From positions 62,658 through 126,657 of the forward strand of contig CAJTMW010000008.1 in assembly GCA_910577275.1 (NCBI GenBank): DNA of 64,000 bases, in the 5' to 3' direction. Below, piece by piece: positions 23,914-32,722 of the stretch; position 1 is the stretch's first letter, and every line of letters begins with the position of its first letter. The translations under genes were made by a program, and so were the position numbers. The notes beneath the pieces were generated by a model. That model was given only the letters and a program-made list of their open reading frames with translations, was not told where the DNA came from and did no database searches. This DNA is from an uncultured Lachnospiraceae bacterium (lineage in GTDB: Bacteria; Bacillota; Clostridia; Lachnospirales; Lachnospiraceae).

Positions 23914-25113
23914 CTACAGCGGAATATTCCCCTTAAATATTTCCGATGCAATCACGGCGCTTGAACCTATGAGCGGCGCATCGCCTTTAAAAGTAGACCT
24001 GTAGACAGCCAGCTTGTCGCGCTGAAGCGCAACAAGCCGGCTGTTTGTTTTATTCATGATGATTTTTTCCACGATATCCGTGGGATAGCTGCAATCGTAT
24101 CCTATGATAAGCATGGGGAAATCAAGGAGGTTTATGGTTGATATCAGGGCGATTGTCACATACTCTAAAAAGCTGTCCAGCACATTTAAGGCAATGGGGT
24201 CGTTTTTAGCCGCAGCTTCCAGTATCTCCGCAAAGCCGGGTTCCGTCTTTCTGCTTAAGGGCGATTTGGGGAAATAGTGTGAAAGCTCCTGTATGCTCTG
24301 CCACATGGCGGACTGGTTCGCATAAAGCTCCAGACAGCCTCTGTTGCCGCATGGGCAGAGAGGGCCGTTAAAGTTGATGGAAACATGACCGATTTCTCCA
24401 TTTTGACCGGAGATATGGTTATAGATTTCACCGTTGATGACGAATCCCATACCGATACCGTTCATTATATGCAGATAGGCAAAATGGCTGTTGCTCTTTC
24501 CATATCCGTATAAGAGCTCCGACAATGCTCCGGCTGTGGCGTCGTTGATGAGAAGCGCCGGGACGTTTGTATGCTTTTGTATCTCATCAATGATATTGAG
24601 ATTCTTAATTTGATAAAAATTAGGCGGGGACAAAAGAGAGCCGGTTCTCACATTCAAGGGGCCGATGCTTGCGACGCCGCAGGCCACAAAAGGCCTTGGA
24701 GATTTGGCGGCAAGGGAATCAATCAGACCCAGTATGATGGCAATGAGCTCTTTTTCCGTCATGTGTTCGGGATAGCCGTGGTGTACAGAATTAAGGATAC
24801 GCCCTGACAAATCTGCGCTGATGGCCTGACACACGCCGCGCTTAATGAGAACTCCGCAGATAAGAGGGGACTGTGGAGAGATGGTCAGCCCGGTAGGACG
24901 TCTGCCCTTGCCATGGGGGGATATGCCGGAAATCTCAACTTCACTTACAATTCCCTGACTTATGAGCTCGCTTACATAATTGCTTATGGTCATCTTCGAC
25001 AACCCTGTCTTTTCCGAAAGTAGTACTCTTGATATAGGACCTTTTGTGGCAATCATCTTTACAATCTGCATCCGCACAACATCCAGGCTTCTTCTGGCTC
25101 TTATATGTTCCAC
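23914..25113 (-). CDS. ROK family transcriptional repressor of the mannoside locus
   Basis: The 399-residue protein starts with a winged helix-turn-helix (about 10-65, ISRVLLSEKTGLSKMTISNY) followed by a ROK sugar-kinase-like domain. The ROK zinc motif is present as CPCGNRGCLELY after GEIGHVSINF. Such NagC/XylR-type proteins repress sugar genes and are released by a sugar or sugar phosphate. It is divergent from the ABC transporter operon, and its own promoter overlaps TTAATTAA palindromes. The GTG at 25113 was chosen because AAAGGAG precedes it by 7 bases; a TTG further upstream lacks a site. Confidence 0.9.
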   Translation of the reverse strand: MEHIRARRSLDVVRMQIVKMIATKGPISRVLLSEKTGLSKMTISNYVSELISQGIVSEVEISGISPHGKGRRPTGLTISPQSPLICGVLIKRGVCQAISADLSGRILNSVHHGYPEHMTEKELIAIILGLIDSLAAKSPRPFVACGVASIGPLNVRTGSLLSPPNFYQIKNLNIIDEIQKHTNVPALLINDATAGALSELLYGYGKSNSHFAYLHIMNGIGMGFVINGEIYNHISGQNGEIGHVSINFNGPLCPCGNRGCLELYANQSAMWQSIQELSHYFPKSPLSRKTEPGFAEILEAAAKNDPIALNVLDSFLEYVTIALISTINLLDFPMLIIGYDCSYPTDIVEKIIMNKTNSRLVALQRDKLAVYRSTFKGDAPLIGSSAVIASEIFKGNIPL

Positions 25114-25167
25114 AGCAATCTCCTTTCGAACAGGTATCAAAGTTAATTAGTAAATTTTATGTCTTTA

Positions 25168-25195
25168 ATTATAATATTTAATTAATTTATGTCAA
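25168..25195 (-). promoter_or_regulatory. Promoter of the ROK repressor with TTAATTAA palindrome in the spacer
   Basis: On the minus strand TTGACA (25190-25195), a 16-base spacer and TATAAT (25168-25173). The spacer holds the palindrome TTAATTAA, a candidate site for autorepression. Confidence 0.65.
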
Positions 25196-25263
25196 TAATA
25201 AGCATGAAAAAACTGCAAATATTAGAGAGAATGACGGGATTTTTTGATATATATTAAATTTAA

Positions 25264-25292
25264 TTGATTAATTATATTGGGAAACATACAAT
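25264..25292 (+). promoter_or_regulatory. Promoter of the sugar ABC operon with overlapping candidate operator
   Basis: TTGATT (25264-25269), a 17-base spacer and TACAAT (25287-25292). The -35 is embedded in TTAAT-TG-ATTAA (25260-25271), similar to the palindrome in the divergent promoter and to TTAATTAG at 25143, so ROK binding here would block transcription. Confidence 0.55.
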
Positions 25293-25351
25293 ATAAATTA
25301 CAAAGACACAAGGAGAAAGCATTATCAATACTTAAAGGAGGAAAAAGAAAG

Positions 25352-26758
25352 ATGATGAAAAAGAAAATTGCAGCAATATTGACCTGCGCAATGGTTCTTG
25401 CGGGCATTGCAGGATGCGGAAATTCTGCGGGCGGCGCACAGTCAGATGTGCCGGCTGACTCAAAAACAGAAGATGAACAGGAAACAGAAACTGAAAATAA
25501 AGAAAGCGCTGACAGCGGGGAAACAGCGTCTGTAAGTGAGGCATCAGGCGGGGACGAGCTGTCGGGAACTCTTGTATTCTGGAGCGGCGGCGACCTGAGC
25601 AACGAGACAGACCTTACGACAAAATGGATAAAGGAAACTGTGGATATGTTTGCGGAGATGCATCCAAATCTTAAGGTGGAGCAGACCTATGTCCCCGGCG
25701 GCGATTATCTCACGAAGATTACCACGGAGATTGCGGCGGATAACGCGCCGGATGTATTCCAGACATGGCTTTCAGGACGACTTGAGCCGTTTGTGACGGC
25801 AGGTCAGGTTATGCCCATAGAGCATATGCTGGAATCTTACCCGGAGACGGCTGCTATTATGAATGAAAAGGGACTGAACCTCGGTACCTTTGACGGAAAG
25901 AAATATGCAATTCCTCTTGTGGCAAGCGGCGAGATGGTATTTTATAATAAGAAGGTTTTTGAGGAGAATGGTATTAATGTGCCTGCAACCTACGATGAGC
26001 TGCTGGAAATTGTGGAGACCTTGAAGGGGAAGGGGATTACGCCCTGCAACCTCGGGATTTCCGACCCGTGGCCGGGGACAATCCCGTATATGATGATTTT
26101 CAACCGTTTAAACGGTAACGATTTATATGAGTCGGTGGTATTAAACAAGGAAGCGGATTTCGCAAACGAAGGATTTGTAAACGCCGGAAACAAGCTTCAG
26201 GAGCTTGTGAACAGCGGGATGTTTATTGAGACGATAGCGGCAATATCTCAGGAAGAGGCTCAGCAGAAATTTATGGCAGGAGAGTCGGCAATGATAATAG
26301 ATGGCTCATGGGCGGCACCCAATTATATAGCGGCTCTGGGCGATGACGTGGGAGTCTTTAATTTCCCTGAGATAGAAGGCGGAAAAGGAAGCGCTGACGA
26401 CTGGCTGATGAATTTTGACAATGCTTACGCTATCTCGCCCAAAACGCAGAATGTAGAAGCAGCAGAGGCTTTGCTTGCCTTTATGTTCTCCGAGGAACGT
26501 CAGGCAGCGTACGCGGAGACGGGCGCAATCATTGCATGCAGGAATGTCAACTATGACAAATCGAAGGTGCCTGCGCTTACAAGGGATATATCGGAAGCCT
26601 TTGAGAGCGCTGCCTACTCGATTATTCCCTGGGACAACCCGCTTGGTACAGATGTGGGGGCTGAATTAAATAACACCACGCGTGCGGTAATCACCGGCGA
26701 AGACCCGCAGGAGGCTTTTGAAGCCTTGCAGGATTATGCGCTGGATGCGTGGGAATAG
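25352..26758 (+). CDS. Sugar ABC transporter substrate-binding lipoprotein
   Basis: The 468-residue protein has a signal peptide with lipobox LAGIAGCG, then a Glu/Ser/Thr-rich linker (about 25-75) and a family 1 extracellular solute-binding domain, recognisable from LVFWSGGD, TKITTEIAADNAPDVFQTW and the C-terminal DYALDAWE. It captures an oligosaccharide outside the cell for the two permeases downstream. AAAGGAGG precedes the ATG by nine bases. No ATPase gene is in the operon, so a shared MsmK-type ATPase encoded elsewhere is probably used. The GH2 gene suggests a mannose-containing ligand, which is inference. Confidence 0.93.
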   Translation: MMKKKIAAILTCAMVLAGIAGCGNSAGGAQSDVPADSKTEDEQETETENKESADSGETASVSEASGGDELSGTLVFWSGGDLSNETDLTTKWIKETVDMFAEMHPNLKVEQTYVPGGDYLTKITTEIAADNAPDVFQTWLSGRLEPFVTAGQVMPIEHMLESYPETAAIMNEKGLNLGTFDGKKYAIPLVASGEMVFYNKKVFEENGINVPATYDELLEIVETLKGKGITPCNLGISDPWPGTIPYMMIFNRLNGNDLYESVVLNKEADFANEGFVNAGNKLQELVNSGMFIETIAAISQEEAQQKFMAGESAMIIDGSWAAPNYIAALGDDVGVFNFPEIEGGKGSADDWLMNFDNAYAISPKTQNVEAAEALLAFMFSEERQAAYAETGAIIACRNVNYDKSKVPALTRDISEAFESAAYSIIPWDNPLGTDVGAELNNTTRAVITGEDPQEAFEALQDYALDAWE

Positions 26759-26823
26759 CAGACAGCTTACAGGATTGGCATTGGAATCGGCAGGGAGCCA
26801 TATGAGCACGGGACACACAGACA

Positions 26824-26848
26824 GGGGCTGTGCGCCCCGTGCATGGGG
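26824..26848 (+). other. Alternative hairpins between binding protein and permease genes
   Basis: GGGGC (26824-26828) can pair with GCCCC (26834-26838), and CCCC (26835-26838) can instead pair with GGGG (26845-26848). Such a structure after a binding-protein gene often lowers readthrough or protects the upstream mRNA; no T tract is present. Confidence 0.35.
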
Positions 26849-26881
26849 TGAAGGCCCGCCCGAAAGGTCAGGAGGAGTTTT

Positions 26882-27754
26882 ATGGACAGAATGCTTCGCG
26901 ATAAAAAGACAATTATTTTATTTATGGCGCCGGCCATACTTATTTTTACACTGGTGATACCGGTACCTCTTGCGGCGTCCATAGGACTGTCTTTTTTTAA
27001 ATGGGATTTGCTGTCGGACGCTAAATTTGTCGGAGTAAAAAATTTTATCAGGCTTTTTACATCGGACAGGGTTTTCGGGACAACGGTCAGAAATACTTTT
27101 TCCTATATGCTGCTGTCCGTGCTGTTCCAGATTCCCCTTGCGTATTGCTTAAGTATTTTTCTGACGCGTGGCAAGAGGTTTGAAAAGCTTGTACGAAATA
27201 CCCTTTTTATGCCGGCGGTGCTGTCGGGGACGGCGGTTTCACTCATGTTTTATTTCATTTATCATCCTGAGGTGGGGCTTGTCAATGCGGTTCTTAAACT
27301 GATGGGTAAGCCGGAGCTTACCAGATTCTGGCTGGCGGATGAAAATACGGCAATGGTATGTGTCTGCCTTGCCGTAGCCTGGCAGTTTGTAGGATATCAT
27401 ATGCTTATCTATGTCACAGGTATTATAGCAATTCCCCTGGACATTATCGAAGCGGCCAAAATAGACGGCGCGAATGTCTGGCAGCTTGCTTTGCGGGTGA
27501 TAACGCCTAATATGAAGCCGGTGCTGCGGGTAAGCCTTGTCCTTATTATGACGAGCTCTTTTAAAAGCTTTGACTCTATTTACGTCATGACAGGCGGGGG
27601 ACCGGCGCATAAGACGGAGGTAATGGCTTCCTATATGTACAACAAGGCTTTTTTAAATCTCAAATACGGGTATGGATGCGCGATAGGACTCATGCTGTTT
27701 GCCATGTGTCTTGTGGTGTCGCTGGCGATACAGAAAATTTTAGCTGACAGGTAG
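26882..27754 (+). CDS. Sugar ABC transporter permease, MalF/UgpA type
   Basis: The 290-residue protein has six membrane segments and the cytoplasmic EAA loop EAAKIDGANVWQLALRVI...P, which docks onto the ATPase. The N-terminal IILFMAPAILIFTLVIPV and the loop position are those of the carbohydrate uptake family 1 first permease. AGGAGGAG lies five bases before the ATG. It pairs with the next gene and the upstream binding protein. A hairpin in the 120-base spacer may set the ratio of binding protein to permease. Confidence 0.93.
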   Translation: MDRMLRDKKTIILFMAPAILIFTLVIPVPLAASIGLSFFKWDLLSDAKFVGVKNFIRLFTSDRVFGTTVRNTFSYMLLSVLFQIPLAYCLSIFLTRGKRFEKLVRNTLFMPAVLSGTAVSLMFYFIYHPEVGLVNAVLKLMGKPELTRFWLADENTAMVCVCLAVAWQFVGYHMLIYVTGIIAIPLDIIEAAKIDGANVWQLALRVITPNMKPVLRVSLVLIMTSSFKSFDSIYVMTGGGPAHKTEVMASYMYNKAFLNLKYGYGCAIGLMLFAMCLVVSLAIQKILADR

Positions 27755-27788
27755 CTAGCCGACGGGAGATGAGAGGAAAGGCGGTTTC

Positions 27789-28610
27789 ATGAAAAAAAGG
27801 ATAGTCAATATTATCAGGTATTTTATCTTCTTATTACTTGTGAGTGTGATACTTTTCCCGTTGGGATTTATACTTACGGCTTCCTTCAAGAGCAATACGG
27901 AGATTTTTAATTCGCCCTGGGGGCTTCCTGAGGAAATTTCATTAAAAGGATATCAGGCGATTATTGAGACATATAACATCGGAAGGAATCTTACAAACAG
28001 TCTGCTGTATTCCACGGGAAGCTGTATTGTGGCGATTGCTGCAGCTTCCATGGCGTCCTATGCGATTACCAGAATGAGGTGGAGGTTTAGCAAAGCGGCG
28101 TTGAACTATCTGCTTTTGGGTATCATGGTGCCCATACACTCCCTTCTTGTGCCGCTTTATATCTCGGTTTCAAAGCTGGGGCTTCCCAGTCCGGCGGCCC
28201 TTCTTCTGATATATATAGCCGGGGCAATCCCCACGGCGGTTTTTATTATGACGGGATTTCTGGAATCAGTTCCTTATGAGCTTGAGGAAGCTGCCGTGAT
28301 AGACGGGGCAAGTATAAAAAAGTGTTTTTTCAGCATTATACTGCCGTTGCTGAAGCCTTCGATTGCCACAGTAGGGATATTGACATTTATGAATGTGTGG
28401 AACGACTTACTTATGGGGCTTATATTCCTGAAAAACCAGTCCCATTATACGATACAGCTTTTCATTGCACAGTTTAAGGGAAGCCATGCGACCAATTACC
28501 CGGTATTGCTGGCAAGTATTATTTTTTCGGCGATACCGATGATAATCATTTATCTTGTGATGTCGGACAGGCTTATCGACGGTATAACACAGGGAGCGGT
28601 GAAGGGATAG
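27789..28610 (+). CDS. Sugar ABC transporter permease, MalG/UgpE type
   Basis: The 273-residue protein has six membrane segments and the EAA loop EEAAVIDGASIKKCFFSIILP. The start (RYFIFLLLVSVILFPLGFILTASFKSNTEIF, seen as a helix then a conserved periplasmic Lys-Ser-Asn stretch) and the ending DRLIDGITQGAVKG are characteristic of the second permease of family 1 sugar importers. It follows the first permease by 35 bases, and the GH2 gene starts 32 bases later, all on one transcript. Confidence 0.93.
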   Translation: MKKRIVNIIRYFIFLLLVSVILFPLGFILTASFKSNTEIFNSPWGLPEEISLKGYQAIIETYNIGRNLTNSLLYSTGSCIVAIAAASMASYAITRMRWRFSKAALNYLLLGIMVPIHSLLVPLYISVSKLGLPSPAALLLIYIAGAIPTAVFIMTGFLESVPYELEEAAVIDGASIKKCFFSIILPLLKPSIATVGILTFMNVWNDLLMGLIFLKNQSHYTIQLFIAQFKGSHATNYPVLLASIIFSAIPMIIIYLVMSDRLIDGITQGAVKG

Positions 28611-28642
28611 CTGCATTTTAGACAGAAAGGTAAGGTTAAATT

Positions 28643-30937
28643 ATGAAATTAAGCGGTGATTGGAAACTTGGGTACTGCGGGCATCAGGATTTTAAAAAGA
28701 TGGGGGAGATTTTATGTTCCTGTAAGGATTTAGATAAGGAATACATAAGACGTGCAGACGGACATGTGCCGGGCAACTTTGAAATTGATTTGGAGAAGGC
28801 CGGAATCATTAAGCCGGTTTTTTACGGCAGAAATCTGAACGAAGAAAGAGAAAGGGAATTGTGGCATCTGTTTTATGGAAAACAGTTTGAATTTTCCCCG
28901 AAAGAAGGAGCAGAATACCGCCTTTTGTTCGAGGGCATTGATACGGTGGCGGATATTTATGTTAACGGAAAATTTGCCGCGCATACGGAAAACATGCTTA
29001 TGACCCATGAGGCAGCTTTGAAAGCGGAGATGCTAAAGGAAGGGGAAAACGAGATTTTTGTTCATATCCTGCCTGTTGCCGTACGGGCAAGAGAGCATGA
29101 TTACAATATGCTGGAGCGGGGATTAAAATATGAGGAGGATTCTCTCTATATCAGGAAATCCGCCTATATGTTTGGATGGGATATTTTCCCCAGAATGTTG
29201 TCCGGGGGTATATGGAAGGATGTGTATCTGGAGGAAAAGCCGCAGTTTGAGTTTAAGCAGAGCTATCTGTTTGTAAAATCCCTGGAGGAGGGCTTTAAGA
29301 AAGCGGATTTATGCTATTACTGCGAGCTGGAGCTTGACGACATCTCTTATGAAGGGCTTGAGCTGGAGCTTGCGGGAAGCTGCGGGGAATCGGAATTCTA
29401 TAGAAAGGAAGATGTGTGGAACAAGAATAACCATATTGACTTTACTCTGGAAAATCCAATGCTTTGGTGGCCGCGGCGTATGGGGGAGCATAACCTTTAC
29501 CGTGTAACCGCAAGACTTTTAAAGGACGGCAGGGAGCTTGCCCGAAAGGAATTCACCTTTGGCGTAAGGACAATAAAGCTTTTAAAGACAGGTACGACGG
29601 ACGCAGAAGGAAGCGGGGAATTCTGCTTTATTGTAAACGGAAGAAAAATGTTTGTGCTGGGTACCAACTGGGTGCCTCTGGATTCCCTTCCGTCAAGGGG
29701 CAGGGAAAAAATAACCGACGCCATAGCCCTTGTGGAGGATACAAACTGCAACATGATACGCTGCTGGGGCGGCGGATATTATGAGGATGAGCTGTTTTAT
29801 GAACTATGCGACGAGAAAGGAATTTTAATCTGGCAGGACTTTATGCAGGCATGCGCCATTTATCCCTATAAGGAGGACTTTTTGCGGGAATTTAAAAGAG
29901 AAGTGGTATTTCAGATTAGAAGGCTCCGCCAGCACGCCAGCCTTGCCCTCTGGTCCGGGGACAACGAAAATGACATGTTGTATGAAGAATTTACCGGGCA
30001 CAGGGTAGACCCTGATTTTAACCTTAATACACGTAAGGTGATACCCTATGCTGTTATGGAAAATGATTTTGTCAGGGAATATCTGCCAAGCTCGCCTTAT
30101 ATCGACAAAATGGCGTGGGCGAACCGGGCGGACACGCCGGAGCAGCATCTGTGGGGTCCCCGGGACTATTATAAGGGGAGCTTTTACAAGAAGGCAACTG
30201 CGCATTTTGCAAGTGAAACGGGATACCATGGCTGTCCGGCCGTATCTTCCATCAAAAAATTTATATCGCCTGACGCGCTCTGGCCCTACGGCGACAATGG
30301 CGAATGGTTTTTGCATGCGTCATCTCCTACGGAAAAGCCGGACGAGGATTTTGCATACCGCATACCCTTGATGGCAAATCAGATAAAGGTTTTATTCGGA
30401 GAGATACCTGACAATCTGGAGGAATTTTCGTTGCTCAGCCAGATATCGCAGGCGGAAGCCAAGAAGTATTTTATAGAGCGTTTCCGTATAGGGAAGTGGC
30501 GCAGGACAGGGATTATCTGGTGGAATATTCTTGACGGGTGCCCTCAGTTTTCCGATGCTGTGGTGGATTACTATTTTGAAAAAAAGCTTGCCTATTATTA
30601 TATCAAACGCTCACAGGAAATGGTGGCTTTTATGTGCGACGAACCGTGCGGGGGAAAGATAAAGCTTGTGGGGGTAAATGATTATGCCGGGGACATACAG
30701 GCATCTTACAGGGTAACGGATATCACATGCGATAAGGTCGTCGCCGAAGGAAGATGCCTGCTTAAGGGCGATTCCTCCGAGATGGCAGCGGTTATAGATG
30801 CGGGGAATCAGGACGGCTTTTATCTGATAGAGTGGGAAGCGGGCGGAAGCCGGTGCAGAAATCATTATATGGCATGGAAAAATCCGGTTGATAAAAATCG
30901 GTATCTGGAAATGGCAAAAAAGGCCCGAATATTGTAA
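28643..30937 (+). CDS. GH2 glycoside hydrolase, beta-mannosidase type
   Basis: The 764-residue protein has the GH2 layout: jelly-roll sugar-binding domain (about 1-195), immunoglobulin-like domain (about 200-310), TIM barrel (about 320-600) and C-terminal beta domains. The likely acid/base is Glu442 (LWSGDNEND) and the nucleophile Glu525 (HFASETGYHG). RCWGGGYYEDELFYELCDEKG and KMFVLGTNWVPLDS fit the mannosidase subgroup rather than beta-galactosidase or glucuronidase. With no signal peptide it works inside the cell on imported oligosaccharide, releasing mannose or a related sugar. The exact specificity is not provable from sequence alone. Confidence 0.85.
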   Translation: MKLSGDWKLGYCGHQDFKKMGEILCSCKDLDKEYIRRADGHVPGNFEIDLEKAGIIKPVFYGRNLNEERERELWHLFYGKQFEFSPKEGAEYRLLFEGIDTVADIYVNGKFAAHTENMLMTHEAALKAEMLKEGENEIFVHILPVAVRAREHDYNMLERGLKYEEDSLYIRKSAYMFGWDIFPRMLSGGIWKDVYLEEKPQFEFKQSYLFVKSLEEGFKKADLCYYCELELDDISYEGLELELAGSCGESEFYRKEDVWNKNNHIDFTLENPMLWWPRRMGEHNLYRVTARLLKDGRELARKEFTFGVRTIKLLKTGTTDAEGSGEFCFIVNGRKMFVLGTNWVPLDSLPSRGREKITDAIALVEDTNCNMIRCWGGGYYEDELFYELCDEKGILIWQDFMQACAIYPYKEDFLREFKREVVFQIRRLRQHASLALWSGDNENDMLYEEFTGHRVDPDFNLNTRKVIPYAVMENDFVREYLPSSPYIDKMAWANRADTPEQHLWGPRDYYKGSFYKKATAHFASETGYHGCPAVSSIKKFISPDALWPYGDNGEWFLHASSPTEKPDEDFAYRIPLMANQIKVLFGEIPDNLEEFSLLSQISQAEAKKYFIERFRIGKWRRTGIIWWNILDGCPQFSDAVVDYYFEKKLAYYYIKRSQEMVAFMCDEPCGGKIKLVGVNDYAGDIQASYRVTDITCDKVVAEGRCLLKGDSSEMAAVIDAGNQDGFYLIEWEAGGSRCRNHYMAWKNPVDKNRYLEMAKKARIL

Positions 30938-31018
30938 TGGCCTTGGAGGACGAAAACGGGATTTCCGGCAGGCAGGATTTTTTACAGCAGGACAGCGTAA
31001 GGGGATGAAGGTGTGGGG

Positions 31019-31909
31019 ATGTTTATCGGCATTGATATAGGGGGTACGAAATGCTCCGTTGTTTACGGGAATGGCCGCGCTGAGATTTTGGAAAAACGAA
31101 GATTTCAGACGACATCGTTTGAGAAGACGACGGACTGGATTTTGGAATGTGTCAGCTTTTTTATGGACAATGATGTAGACGCGATAGGAATAAGCTGCGG
31201 AGGGCCTCTGGACAGCCGGAGAGGACTCATACTTTCTCCGCCAAATCTGCCTGACTGGAACCGCTATCCAATCACGGATATTTTAAGGGAAAAATTCGGG
31301 ATACCTGCTTTCCTGCAAAATGACGCCGACGCGTGTGCAGTTGCGGAGTGGCGGTTCGGCGCGGGAAAGGGCTGTGAGAATATGATATTTCTGACCTTTG
31401 GAACCGGAATGGGAGCAGGGCTTATATTAAATAATCGCCTGTATTGCGGAACCAATGACGGCGCAGGGGAAATCGGCCACGTGAGGCTTTATGAAGACGG
31501 TCATGTAGGATACAGGAAGGCAGGCTCTATAGAAGGATATTGCAGCGGAGCCGGTATAGCCCAGTACGGGATGGGAAGCGCGAGACACCTGGGCAGGCTT
31601 GCCCGGAGCGGCGATGAGAGGGCTGTTGCGCTTTTTAAGAAAATCGGCGCGGATTTTGGAAGGGAGCTTGCCATACTGATAGATATCTTAAATCCGCAGT
31701 TGATTGTTGTGGGGAGCATTTACAGGCATTGCGCGGAGTTCATGGAGGAATCCATGTGGGAGAAGATAAAGGAAGAAGCGATTGGAAGAAATGTCCAGTC
31801 GGTAAATGTGGTAAAAGCGCAGCTTGGCGAACAGCTTGGAGACGTTGCCGCGCTTTGTGTTGCGATGCAGACAGGGATGAGCAAAGAGATTTACATACAG
31901 GAGAAATAA
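31019..31909 (+). CDS. ROK family sugar kinase
   Basis: The 296-residue protein begins FIGIDIGGTKCSVVYGN, the ATP phosphate loop of ROK kinases, and carries the catalytic Asp in LQNDADACAVAEW and TFGTGMGAGLILNN. GEIGHVRLYEDG is present but the usual zinc-binding CxCGxxGCxE that follows it is absent; the sequence reads GSIEGYCSGAGI instead. There is no helix-turn-helix, so it is an enzyme and not a regulator. It probably phosphorylates the sugar released by the GH2 enzyme. ATG 31019 fits AAGG best; a GTG six bases earlier is possible. The SIS gene starts one base after its stop. Confidence 0.88.
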   Translation: MFIGIDIGGTKCSVVYGNGRAEILEKRRFQTTSFEKTTDWILECVSFFMDNDVDAIGISCGGPLDSRRGLILSPPNLPDWNRYPITDILREKFGIPAFLQNDADACAVAEWRFGAGKGCENMIFLTFGTGMGAGLILNNRLYCGTNDGAGEIGHVRLYEDGHVGYRKAGSIEGYCSGAGIAQYGMGSARHLGRLARSGDERAVALFKKIGADFGRELAILIDILNPQLIVVGSIYRHCAEFMEESMWEKIKEEAIGRNVQSVNVVKAQLGEQLGDVAALCVAMQTGMSKEIYIQEK

Positions 31910-31910
31910 T

Positions 31911-32537
31911 ATGTACTCAGGTATTGCGGAATTGATGAAAAACTATCCTGAGCTCCAAGGTCTGGAAGATGAGATTAGGCATGCCGTGGAAGTCATTGCC
32001 GCCGGTTTTCAAAAAGGCGGCAAGCTTCTTCTTTGCGGCAACGGAGGAAGCGCGTCGGATTGCCAGCATATTGCAGGCGAATTGCTTAAGGGCTTTGCAA
32101 GCGAAAGGAAACCGGGGAAAAACAGACGGCGTGATTTGGAAAAGAGCGGTGTTGAGCACAGTATCATCGACGGCCTTCAGGAGGGGCTCCCCGCCATTGC
32201 ACTGACCGGTGCGGACGCTCTTTGCACAGCAGTACTAAACGATATGGAGCCTGCCCTGCTTTTTGCGCAGCAGGTGTACGCCCTTGGAAGAACTGGAGAT
32301 GTGCTGCTGACCATCAGCACCTCCGGGAATGCGGAGAATGTGAAAAACGCGGTAAAGGTGGCAAAGGCAATGGGGATTTTTACCATTGCGCTTTCCGGCA
32401 AGGGCGGCGGATGGAGCGGAGAAAACTGCGACTGTGCCATTATTGTTCCGGCAAATGAAACCTACAGGGTGCAGGAATACCATTTGCCGATATACCATGC
32501 CATCTGCCGGGAGGTGGAGAGGGAATTCTTCGGGTGA
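31911..32537 (+). CDS. SIS-domain sugar phosphate isomerase, GmhA-like
   Basis: The 208-residue protein has the phosphoheptose-isomerase type SIS fold: LLLCGNGGSASDCQHIAGEL, the phosphate-binding LLTISTSGNAENVKNAV and the C-terminal EYHLPIYHAICREVEREFF. GmhA makes heptose-7-phosphate, but in a sugar catabolic operon such proteins may act on other sugar phosphates, and the neighbouring kinase suggests a mannose- or hexosamine-type substrate. A basic stretch (ERKPGKNRRRD) occupies the region that covers the active site. It ends the operon, followed by a strong terminator. Confidence 0.85.
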   Translation: MYSGIAELMKNYPELQGLEDEIRHAVEVIAAGFQKGGKLLLCGNGGSASDCQHIAGELLKGFASERKPGKNRRRDLEKSGVEHSIIDGLQEGLPAIALTGADALCTAVLNDMEPALLFAQQVYALGRTGDVLLTISTSGNAENVKNAVKVAKAMGIFTIALSGKGGGWSGENCDCAIIVPANETYRVQEYHLPIYHAICREVEREFFG

Positions 32538-32588
32538 GGAATCATGGGCGCTAAGGTTAGCAACAGTAATATTCAGGGTATTGGAGGG

Positions 32589-32639
32589 AATATCTTCCTG
32601 TAGTTTTTTGTGAAGAAAAACTATGGGAGGATATTTTTA
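32589..32639 (+). terminator. Long strong terminator of the sugar operon
   Basis: AATATCTTCC and TAGTTTTT (32589-32608) pair with AAAAACTA and GGAGGATATT (32616-32634), with few mismatches, ahead of TTTTTAT. It isolates the sugar operon from the following gene trio. Confidence 0.85.
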
Positions 32640-32662
32640 TATTTAAATATCAAAATTCCATA

Positions 32663-32671
32663 TGTTATAAT
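32663..32671 (+). promoter_or_regulatory. Extended -10 promoter of the accessory trio
   Basis: TGtTATAAT at 32663-32671 with only a weak -35 (TTAAAT, 32643-32648, 17 bases upstream). The predicted leader is about 45 bases. Confidence 0.6.
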
Positions 32672-32722
32672 CAAAAGATACTATTGAAATACCTCTTGAG
32701 ATGATGAAAGCAGGAGAGAGAT

